64,000 bases of DNA, taken from the NCBI GenBank assembly GCA_035508435.1, contig DATJNA010000160.1, positions 13,367-77,366 of the forward strand, read 5' to 3'. The position numbers and the translations under genes are program-made. Origin of the DNA: JASHVB01 sp035508435. GTDB taxonomy: Bacteria; Pseudomonadota; Alphaproteobacteria; Acetobacterales; Acetobacteraceae. Below, piece after piece: positions 41,568 through 48,665 of the stretch (positions are counted from its first letter, which is position 1; each line of letters starts with the position of its first letter). The notes beneath the pieces were generated by a model. That model was given only the letters and a program-made list of their open reading frames with translations, had not been told where the DNA came from and searched no databases.

Positions 41568-41748
41568 GCTGCGACGCGGGGGCGGGCCGTGGTGCAAGTG
41601 CCTTTGCCGGGTGTCCCTATCCGGTTAGCGCAGGCTGCCAATCCCTGACGATCGCGCGCCGACTGCGGCGGGGTCCGCCTGCGCTAACCGGATAGCGACA
41701 TTGCCGGGCAAGCGCTGCGATGCGGGGGCGGGCCGTAGCGCAGGTGCC
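41568..41748. repeat. Inverted repeat flanked by direct repeats
   Basis: A perfect 19-bp inverted repeat has arms at 41617-41635 (CTATCCGGTTAGCGCAGGC) and 41677-41695, with 41 bp between. It is flanked by about 35-bp direct repeats at 41568-41602 and 41714-41748 that begin GCTGCGA and share CGGGGGCGGGCCGT. The arrangement recalls a small non-autonomous mobile element or a duplicated terminator. It lies downstream of the last Hyf-like gene. Confidence 0.85.
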
Positions 41749-41782
41749 GTGGCTGGCGGAACTGCCGGGCCGCCATGTGCCG

Positions 41783-42352
41783 TCAGGTCGAGCCCCCAGG
41801 CCGGCCGCGCCCGGGTCCCTTGCGTGACGGCGGAATGTTGGCCTGCAGCAGTGCACGTAACCCGGCCAGCAGGCGCGCCGGCGTAGGCGGGCAGCCGCTG
41901 ATCGTCAGGTCCACCGGCAGTGACGCGCCGGCGCCGCCCAGCACCGCGTAGCTGCCCTTGAATACCCCGCCATCGACGGCGCAATCCCCCACCGCCACGA
42001 CCCATTTCGGCTCCGGCGTCGCATCCCAGGCGGCTTCCACCGCCTCCCGCAGGTTGCGGGTCAGCGGGCCGGTCACCAGCAGCACGTCGGCGTGGCGCGG
42101 GCTTTCGACAAAGCGCAAGCCGTATTGCTCCAGGTCGTAGAACACGTTCCGCAACGCCCGCAGCTCCAGTTCGCAGCCGTTGCAGCCGCCGCTGTTCACG
42201 TGGCGGATGGCCAGGCTGCGGCCGAGCCTGGTCTGTGCCGCCGCCTCCAGCCGCGCGGCCAGGGATGCGGTGGTGGCCGCATCCGGCGGGTCGGCGGCCT
42301 CGCCCCGCCCGCCCTGCCACCACCACAGGCTCACAGGTCGAGCGCCGCGCAT
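41783..42352 (-). CDS. hyfI: HyfI/NuoB-like iron-sulfur subunit
   Basis: A 189-aa small subunit of the Hyf/complex-I family. All four ligands of the proximal (N2-type) [4Fe-4S] cluster are present: the two Cys in NSGGCNGCELELR, one in VAVGDCAVDGG and one in TISGCPPTPARLL. ATG 42352 gives the family length; the HyfG-like stop at 42331 lies inside it (22-bp overlap). Further upstream in-frame starts encode a Gly/Arg-rich leader without homology. In the intact complex this subunit passes electrons towards the large subunit. The C-terminal tail (KGPGRGRPGGST) is disordered. Confidence 0.88.
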   Translation of the reverse strand: MRGARPVSLWWWQGGRGEAADPPDAATTASLAARLEAAAQTRLGRSLAIRHVNSGGCNGCELELRALRNVFYDLEQYGLRFVESPRHADVLLVTGPLTRNLREAVEAAWDATPEPKWVVAVGDCAVDGGVFKGSYAVLGGAGASLPVDLTISGCPPTPARLLAGLRALLQANIPPSRKGPGRGRPGGST

Positions 42353-43719
42353 GGCAGGCCGCAGGACAGGCGCACCATGACGGCCTCCTCCGCCGCCGCG
42401 CCGGCCATCGCCGCCTCCGCCAGGGGCCACAGCAGCCAGCCAGGGTCGAGGGGAAACGCGGCGGCGATCTGGCCATGATCGAGGCGCATCCAATGCCACA
42501 CGGTGCCGCGCGGCGACCCGGCACCGGCCACGCCTTCGCCGCTCTCGGCCGGCAACGCCACCGTCACCGGCCCCTCAGGCAGCTCCGCGAGCGCGTCTTG
42601 CAGCCGTCCCGCCGCGGCGGCGATCCCCGCCAGGAAACGCCGGCAGCGTGCCGCGGCGTCCCCCGCCAGTCGCGCCACCGCGCTGCTGGCCGGCGGGCCG
42701 GTGACGATGCCCAACCCGTCCAGCCGGCCGAGCAATGGCTCCATCCGGCGGCGCAATCCGGGCAGGGCGGACGTCAGTCCAAGGCAGGCCTGGCGCAGCA
42801 CCGCCACGCCATCGGGCGCGATGTCCGCCGCGAGGCCGCCGGGCACCACCACATCCATCATCAGCCGGTGGCCGAAGACCTGATCCGCCGCCCGCAGCAA
42901 ATGCTCTTGCTCGCGGCCGAGCGCCGCATGGAGCGGCGCCACGCAAGCCGCGTCCGCCAGTTGTCCCAGCACATCCAGCCCGCCGGCCAATCGCTCTTGC
43001 TCCAGCATCACCACGCGCAGGGCCGCGGCACGCGGGGGAGCCGGCCTGCCGAGCGCGGCTTCGGCGGCGCGGGCGAAGGCGACCGAGTGCGCCACCGTTG
43101 CTTCCGCCGCCAGCCGGGCAATGAAGCGGGCAGCGGCGCGCGGCGACTTGCCGCGCATCAGCGCCAGGATGCCCTTGTGCGCATAGCCCAGCCGCGCCTC
43201 GGCGCGCAGCACCGTGTCGCCCTGCGTGACCAGCCGCAGATGCGCCGGCTCGGCGATCAGGCCGTGCACCGGCCCGAGCGGGACCTGCGTCAGCCCCGGC
43301 GCCTCCACGGCGGGGAATTGCGGCGGCTCCACGCTGCCACCCGGCATGCCGGGGCGCGGCGAGAGCGGGTGCGCCATCGGCCACCGGCCATGGTCGAGCC
43401 ATGCGCGGTCGTCGGTCGCGCCGTCGGCGGCATGGCCCCAAAGGTCACGGATCATTCGCTCGAACCGGGCGGCCGGCGGGCAGGCGGGAGACAGTGCCGG
43501 ATAACGACCGTTCTCCACGCCGACCGAAGCGATCAGCGCGCCGTCCTGATCCTGGCACAAGGCATGGACCTGCTGGGTGTCGGCCCACATGCCGAGCAAC
43601 GCCGGGCCGAGTTCCGGCATCGCGGCCAGTTTCGCCCAGGTGTCGGGCGAGACGACGCAGCGCGGCCAGGGGCGGCATGCCTGTTGGTCGCCGGCACGGA
43701 TCAGCTCCGCCGCGCTCAT
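42331..43719 (-). CDS. hyfG: HyfG/NuoCD-like large subunit lacking Ni ligands
   Basis: A 462-aa protein with a NuoC-like N-terminal part (ARFERMIRDLWGHAADGATD) and a NuoD/hydrogenase-large-subunit-like C-terminal part (QVPLGPVHGLIAEPAHLRL, ARLGYAHKGILALM). In Ni-Fe hydrogenases the segment before AHS contains CGxC; here it reads ARLAAEATVAHSVAF, without cysteines, so the active-site metal cannot be bound in the usual way. The C-terminus has SCGLPC, which does not match the DPCxxC pair. This fits the energy-converting-hydrogenase-related (Ehr) complexes rather than a working hydrogenase 4. ATG 43719 overlaps the upstream stop by four bases (ATGA). Confidence 0.86.
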   Translation of the reverse strand: MSAAELIRAGDQQACRPWPRCVVSPDTWAKLAAMPELGPALLGMWADTQQVHALCQDQDGALIASVGVENGRYPALSPACPPAARFERMIRDLWGHAADGATDDRAWLDHGRWPMAHPLSPRPGMPGGSVEPPQFPAVEAPGLTQVPLGPVHGLIAEPAHLRLVTQGDTVLRAEARLGYAHKGILALMRGKSPRAAARFIARLAAEATVAHSVAFARAAEAALGRPAPPRAAALRVVMLEQERLAGGLDVLGQLADAACVAPLHAALGREQEHLLRAADQVFGHRLMMDVVVPGGLAADIAPDGVAVLRQACLGLTSALPGLRRRMEPLLGRLDGLGIVTGPPASSAVARLAGDAAARCRRFLAGIAAAAGRLQDALAELPEGPVTVALPAESGEGVAGAGSPRGTVWHWMRLDHGQIAAAFPLDPGWLLWPLAEAAMAGAAAEEAVMVRLSCGLPCAALDL

Positions 43720-45566
43720 CGGGCCGCCAGCCGGATCCAGGCGAGCCAGGGTGCCGGCATGGCGAAGCCGCACACCAGCAGCAAGGCGAGCGGCAGCCAG
43801 GCAGGCGACACGCGCGGCCGCCGGATCGGCGGCGGCCGGATCGCCGGCGGCCGGATCGGCGGCAGCCGCGGCAGCACGGCCCAGGCGATGCCGGCCACCC
43901 CCGCCCCCAGCGGCAGCAGCACCCACGGCGCTGCCGCAGCGGTCGCGGCCAGGACCTGCGCCAGGCTCGAGAACAGACCGAACGGCGGCACGGCTGCCAG
44001 GCCGGCGAGCGCCACCAATCGCTCGAACCCGTCGGGTGGCGACAGCAGCAGGGCGCACTGCGTCAGGGCAAGCAGGGTGAGCTGCATGACGCCGGCGAGG
44101 GCCCCCTCGCCGCTGCCCAGTCCGAATGCGGCGACCGCGACGCCGCCCTGGGCCAGTCCGGCGAGCGATGGCAGATGCCGCCGCCCGGTCTCCGTCGCCA
44201 GGCAGAGCGCCGCGGCCAGCAGCGCGGCCAACCCCAATCCCAGCAACAGGGATGGCGGGGCGGGAAGCCGCAATACCAGGGCGGCGGCCGCGATGGTCAG
44301 CTCAGGCGCGAGCATGGCGACGGCGCCGTAGCCCAGCATCGTCATTGCGATCACGGCGAGGTGCGGTTGCGGGGTGGCCACCGCGACCGCGCCGGCGAGC
44401 GCCACGGCAAGGCCGGTGGCACCGAGCCGCAGCGCCCGCCAGGCAGCGGCGCGCCGCGGCAGCGCGACGGCAATGGCGCCGATCGTGGCAATGGCCATCC
44501 CCAGCCACGCCATCAGCGGCGCGACGGCGATCGTGGCCAGCGCCGTGCCCGCCAGGACGGCGGAGCGGGCACCCCACACACCGGGGGTAGTGCGGCGCGC
44601 CCACGCAGCGGCCGCCGCCAGGGCGCAGAGCAATAGGATGACGTGCGCGGCGCGCGCATCCAACCGCCACAGGCCCCCATGGTGGCCGAGCTGCCAGGGC
44701 AGCGTGCACGCCAGGAGCAAGGCAAGGCCACACAGGCCGAGGTCGAGGCGGGATGCGATCGGGTGAACCAGGCGGATGGTCCTGCCGGGCCGGTTGCCAA
44801 GCCACAGCCCGGCAAAGCCCAGCGCCGGGAGCAAGGGCAGGACGACGACGGCAAGCTGCCATGCCCCGAGTCCGACGGTGAGTGCCGCCAGAACCGCGCC
44901 GCCTTGCACCGGCAGCAGCGCCAGCGCCTGACGAGCCGGGCGATTGTCCCCCGCCAGTCCGAGCAAACCCATCAGGGTCACGGCGATGGCCAACCCGGTC
45001 CCCGGAATGGTGGCGGCGAGCAGCGCCAGCAGGAGCGCGGCCAGCAACAGGAGCAGAGGAGCGATGCCGTGAGCGGCAGAGGAAGCGGCCGAGGGATAGG
45101 GCGAGGGGTAGGGGAAGGGTGCGGGTGAGGCTGCGGGTAGCGACGACATGCTCCCCCTCCCGTTGCCGGAGGGGGGCGGCGGGAGGGGGCCGTCCCCACC
45201 AGCCTCGGCATCGAGACCGGCGACGTGCGGACTATGCCCACCCCTCCCCCCGCCCTCGTCCCGCAAGGGGAGGGGGAGTGCGCTCATGGCTGTCATCTGG
45301 ATCACGGCAGCCGGCCCGCCCCCCTCCCGCAACGGGAGGGGAATTTGGTCGGCTGCCACCGCCCACCACGCGAGCGCCACGGCCTCGGCAATCTCCACGA
45401 GGGCGACAAGCCCCTCGCCGCGACCGAATGCCGCCGCGGCCACGACCGCGGCCTGAACCGCGCAGATTGCCACCGCTGCGCTGCAGCGTCGCGTCGCCAG
45501 CAAGGCAAAGCCAAGGGCCAAGGCAGCGCTGGTGCCCACCGCCACCCATGCGCCGGCGCCGGTCAT
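43716..45566 (-). CDS. HyfE-HyfF-like fused membrane subunit with repeat insertion
   Basis: A 616-aa membrane protein. It starts at ATG 45566, overlapping the HyfC-like stop by four bases. Residues about 1-72 resemble the first helices of HyfE (ALALGFALLATRRC, LVALVEIAEAVALAWWAV). Residues about 73-160 are an in-frame, Pro/Gly-rich insertion made of the dispersed CCCTCCC element (PLPLREGGG occurs as PLPLRDEGG again). The HyfE helices then resume (LLLLAALLLALLAATIPG). From about 225 on a HyfF/NuoL-like antiporter segment follows (WRLDARAAHVILLLCALAA). The C-terminus carries a second repeat, IRPPAIRPPPIRR. Fusion of the two genes is unusual, and the insertion may disrupt folding. It still has an open frame throughout, so it is not scored as a pseudogene. 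Confidence 0.75.
   Translation of the reverse strand: MTGAGAWVAVGTSAALALGFALLATRRCSAAVAICAVQAAVVAAAAFGRGEGLVALVEIAEAVALAWWAVAADQIPLPLREGGGPAAVIQMTAMSALPLPLRDEGGGRGGHSPHVAGLDAEAGGDGPLPPPPSGNGRGSMSSLPAASPAPFPYPSPYPSAASSAAHGIAPLLLLLAALLLALLAATIPGTGLAIAVTLMGLLGLAGDNRPARQALALLPVQGGAVLAALTVGLGAWQLAVVVLPLLPALGFAGLWLGNRPGRTIRLVHPIASRLDLGLCGLALLLACTLPWQLGHHGGLWRLDARAAHVILLLCALAAAAAWARRTTPGVWGARSAVLAGTALATIAVAPLMAWLGMAIATIGAIAVALPRRAAAWRALRLGATGLAVALAGAVAVATPQPHLAVIAMTMLGYGAVAMLAPELTIAAAALVLRLPAPPSLLLGLGLAALLAAALCLATETGRRHLPSLAGLAQGGVAVAAFGLGSGEGALAGVMQLTLLALTQCALLLSPPDGFERLVALAGLAAVPPFGLFSSLAQVLAATAAAAPWVLLPLGAGVAGIAWAVLPRLPPIRPPAIRPPPIRRPRVSPAWLPLALLLVCGFAMPAPWLAWIRLAAR
45080..45345. repeat. Dispersed G/C-rich element inserted in the hyfE-hyfF frame
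   Basis: Several short inverted CCCCTCCC/GGGAGGGG hairpins (around 45155-45185, 45240-45275 and 45325-45345) interrupt the HyfE-like helices. They belong to the same family as the repeats at 19290-19412 and 30090-30170. Confidence 0.7.
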
Positions 45567-46474
45567 GCCGCGGCCGCGCTGGCCAGGACCACAATGGCGG
45601 CGAGCAAGGCCAGGGCTGCGGCGATCCCCAGGGCGACCGGGCGTCTGCCGGGCCGCAGTGTCCCCGCGACACAATGGATCGCCGCGGCGACCACCATCAG
45701 GGCCAGGACCTTGGCGGCCCAGGCGAGCGCCCCGCCAAGCCAGGCAAGCAATCCGCCGTCCGGCTCAGCCATGCCCCAGGGCAGGAACAACCCGGCAATC
45801 AGGTTCAGCCAGATCAATTGCCGGCACTGGTCGGCGAACGTCGCCAGCGCAAGGTCGCCGCCGCTGAATTCGGTTGCCTGGCCTTCCATGCCGGGCTCGG
45901 CGACAGCGATCGTGGCGAGGGCGATGGCGGTCAGGACCGTGGCGGCGAGAGGCTGCAACAGGCCCTGGCGCTGCTGACCCATCAGCAGGTCGAGATTGGT
46001 CGTCCCGCCCAGCAGGCCGAGCGCAAGGATCGCCAAGAGCAGTACTGCCTCGGCGAGGCAGCCCAGCGACATGGCACGGGCGGCGGCCAATCCCGCCGGT
46101 GCCGTCCCGGCGTCGAGCGCCGCCAGTGCCAGTGCGACCCGGGCACCGGCCAGCAGGCCCCCCAGCACCAGCAGGTCCGACATGGGTGCGAACGCCATGC
46201 CGAGCGTGAAGGTCGGCACCAGGGCGGCAGCCAGGGCCATGGCCGCGACACAGACCAGCGGGGCGATGGTCAGCACCGGCGAGGCGTTCTCGGCTACCAC
46301 CGGCTGCTTGCGGAGCAAGCGGCGCAGGTCGCGCCAGGGCTGCCGGGGATCAGGCGGGTGACGCCCGATCATGACGGCCTCGGTCCAGCGCCGCAGCCCG
46401 CTCGCGAATGGGGCCGCGGCCAGGACCAGAGCGGTATGGAGCAATTGCGCGAGCAAGGCGGCGAGCAAGCTCAC
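45563..46474 (-). CDS. hyfC: HyfC/NuoH-like membrane subunit
   Basis: A 303-aa membrane protein of the HyfC/HycD/NuoH family, which forms the interface between the peripheral arm and the membrane arm. Eight or so helices are visible. The family segment near the quinone/peripheral interface is AEPGMEGQATEFSGGDLALA followed by CRQLIWLNLIAGLFLPWG. The GTG start (46474) shares bases with the HyfB-like TGA stop (GTGA). Downstream, its own TGA overlaps the ATG of the fused HyfE-HyfF gene. Continuous overlaps show one translational unit. Confidence 0.88.
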   Translation of the reverse strand: MSLLAALLAQLLHTALVLAAAPFASGLRRWTEAVMIGRHPPDPRQPWRDLRRLLRKQPVVAENASPVLTIAPLVCVAAMALAAALVPTFTLGMAFAPMSDLLVLGGLLAGARVALALAALDAGTAPAGLAAARAMSLGCLAEAVLLLAILALGLLGGTTNLDLLMGQQRQGLLQPLAATVLTAIALATIAVAEPGMEGQATEFSGGDLALATFADQCRQLIWLNLIAGLFLPWGMAEPDGGLLAWLGGALAWAAKVLALMVVAAAIHCVAGTLRPGRRPVALGIAAALALLAAIVVLASAAAA

Positions 46475-48399
46475 GTCGGAGCGGACCAGGTGGATGCGGC
46501 CGCGCAGGCGATCAACAGCGCCGCGAGGACGAGCAAAATGAGGGCGGGGGCGGCGAAGCCGGGCATGGCCGGCCGCGCGGCCCGGGTCATGCGCGAGGAT
46601 GCCGATCCGCCCGGCTGGCGCCGTTCTGCCGTCACGCGGGTGATAAGTGTCACGCGGGTGATCAGGCGCCGCGCGGCGAACAACAGACGTTGGACTGCGA
46701 GCAAACCGTCTGGTTCCGCCGCGGGCATCATGGGTGCGAACCCGGCGCCCGCCGTCTGGGCGGTGGGTTCACCGAATGGCAGCCAGGCCGGAGGGGCCGC
46801 GAAGCCGTCCTCCCAGGCGGGACCGCTCGCCGTGGCGCGGGCGATTCCCAGGAACCGGCGCAGCCACACGATGACGCCGACACCGAGCAAGAGCAATACG
46901 GTGAGCGGCAACGCCGCATAGCCCGGCGTATCCGCTCCCGAGGCGAGGCCGGCCCCGGACGCGATCGGCCCCAGTACTGCTCCGGTCAGGGCGCGGATCG
47001 GCGGGTCCACCAGGCGGATCAGCAGCGGTCCGACGAACATGCCCCAGGCGCAGGCCGCGCTCGCCAGGGCCAGCAATGCGAGGCGGGCAAGGCGGGGCGG
47101 TTCCTCGGCGACCGCGGCCCGCGGCGTGCGGGGGCGGCCAAGGCAGGCCATGCCGACCAGCCGTACCAGGCTGGCAGCGCTCAGCCCGCCGGTCGCTCCA
47201 AGCGCCGCGATCCAGCCGCCGCGCAGGAGCTGCGACAGCAGCGTCGCGGCATGCGGCAGGCCGAGGCCGGCGTGGAACAGCAGCCAAACGGCGGCGAAGC
47301 CGGCGCTGGGCGGCAGGGCGGCCAATCCGGCGAGGCCGGCCAGCCAGCAGGCCGTCGTCACGGGCAAGCGGTGCACGAGGCCGCCGAGCCGGTCCAGCCG
47401 TTGCGTGCCGGCAGCCTCGCTGATCGCTGTCGTGGCCAGGGCCAGCAAGGTGCCGCCAATTGCCTGCATGGCGATCAGCAACAGCACCGCTGCCAGCGCC
47501 ATGGTGGCAACGCCGGGCAGGTCGGCGGCGGTGGCTCCGAGGGCAATCCCGATACCCAGCATGGTGAGGCCGCTCTGGCGGATGGTATTGCTCGCCACGG
47601 CGGTGTCGAGGTCGGCAGCGAGCGTGGCGTCGAGGCCGCCGATCACGGCCGAGGCGGTGCCGAGCATGACGAGCACGACGCCCCACCAGGCGGGGGGGAC
47701 ATCGGAACCGGGGCCAGGCAGCAGTTGCAGCACGCGGAAGAGTGCGGTCGGGACGACGGCGCCGGACAGCAGGGCGGCCGAGGGGGCCGGGGTCACGCGA
47801 TTGCACTGCGATAGCCAGGCATGGAATGGCGCGAGGCCCGCCAGGAGGCCGGGGCCGGCCAGAGTTGCCCAGAACCTGGCCTGCGGCGGGGCTGCCGCCG
47901 CGACGATGGTCATAAGGCTCGCCAGCAGGAAGACACCGAGCGGGAGGGCGGCCGGCCGCTCGGCCGGGACGGACGCCCAGAGCGCGCCGCCGGCGATGGC
48001 AAGCGCCGCGCCCGCGACGAAGCCGTCCGCGCCGAGCAATGCGAAGCCCAGCAGACCCAGGCAGACGGGCGCCGTGCCGGACGGCGGGGACGATTTCACC
48101 ACCGCGGCACAGCCGAGCGTGGCGGTGCCGGCCGCCAGCACCAGCGCGGCGAAAAAAGCGCGGAGCGGATCGAGCGCGATCTGGCAGGGGAATCCCGCAA
48201 GCCGAAGCGGCAGCGGGATCACCGCCTGAGGGCTATCGATCACGAGAGCCAGCAGGGCAAGCAGACTGCCCGTCGCAGCCGCCACGGCAGCGGCCAGGGC
48301 GGTGCGCCGCGCCAGCGCAGGCCATGCAACAGCGATTCCGCCGAGACCGATCAGGGCGGCGAGGATCGCGGCCAACAGCGTCAGAAGCAGAGCATTCAC
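46471..48399 (-). CDS. hyfB: HyfB-like antiporter-type membrane subunit
   Basis: A 642-aa proton-translocating-type subunit (NuoL/M/N and Mrp relatives) with about 14-16 helices, first gene of the operon. The region GLAPFHAWLSQCNRVTPAPSAALLSG aligns with the conserved helix 7-8 segment. However, the Lys that normally follows (VKTGIY) reads VVPTALF, and the STIEN-type segment reads NTIRQSGLTML. Loss of these ionisable residues suggests that it cannot pump like an ordinary member. The C-terminal ~60 residues include a repeated ITRVTLITRVT and a final helix. Its promoter should lie in 48400-48630 next to the 34-bp array. Confidence 0.85.
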   Translation of the reverse strand: MNALLLTLLAAILAALIGLGGIAVAWPALARRTALAAAVAAATGSLLALLALVIDSPQAVIPLPLRLAGFPCQIALDPLRAFFAALVLAAGTATLGCAAVVKSSPPSGTAPVCLGLLGFALLGADGFVAGAALAIAGGALWASVPAERPAALPLGVFLLASLMTIVAAAAPPQARFWATLAGPGLLAGLAPFHAWLSQCNRVTPAPSAALLSGAVVPTALFRVLQLLPGPGSDVPPAWWGVVLVMLGTASAVIGGLDATLAADLDTAVASNTIRQSGLTMLGIGIALGATAADLPGVATMALAAVLLLIAMQAIGGTLLALATTAISEAAGTQRLDRLGGLVHRLPVTTACWLAGLAGLAALPPSAGFAAVWLLFHAGLGLPHAATLLSQLLRGGWIAALGATGGLSAASLVRLVGMACLGRPRTPRAAVAEEPPRLARLALLALASAACAWGMFVGPLLIRLVDPPIRALTGAVLGPIASGAGLASGADTPGYAALPLTVLLLLGVGVIVWLRRFLGIARATASGPAWEDGFAAPPAWLPFGEPTAQTAGAGFAPMMPAAEPDGLLAVQRLLFAARRLITRVTLITRVTAERRQPGGSASSRMTRAARPAMPGFAAPALILLVLAALLIACAAASTWSAPT

Positions 48400-48526
48400 G
48401 AGGCGGGAGGCTAGCAGACCGTCGCGGAGTCGGGGGGAGTCTCCGGGTCGCGCGCGCGCCGCGGCTCACGGGCGGAGTTCGGCCGCGGCAGAGACGCCAG
48501 CACCTTTGCCGGGCCGGCGGGCCCGC

Positions 48527-48665
48527 CTATGCAGCAGCGCGCCCCGCGCTGCCCCCGCGGCTATGCAGCAGCGCGGCCCGCACTGCCCCCGCACCCCATG
48601 TGCGGCAGCGCGCCCCGCGCTGCCCCCGCGGCTATGCAGCAGCGCGGCCCGCACTGCCCCCGAAC
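48527..48665. repeat. 34-bp tandem array overlapping the 3' end of the giant gene
   Basis: Units at 48527, 48561, 48595 (37 bp) and 48632, alternating two subtypes (GCGCGCCCCGCGCTGCCCCC and GCGCGGCCCGCACTGCCCCC). The last unit encodes the final residues and stop (GGSAGRAAA) of the 3,563-aa protein; the others are intergenic. Confidence 0.93.

Noticed and set aside
42331..43719. Functional Ni-Fe hydrogenase 4
   Set aside because: The large subunit lacks the cysteine pairs that hold the Ni-Fe site, and no maturation genes are present.
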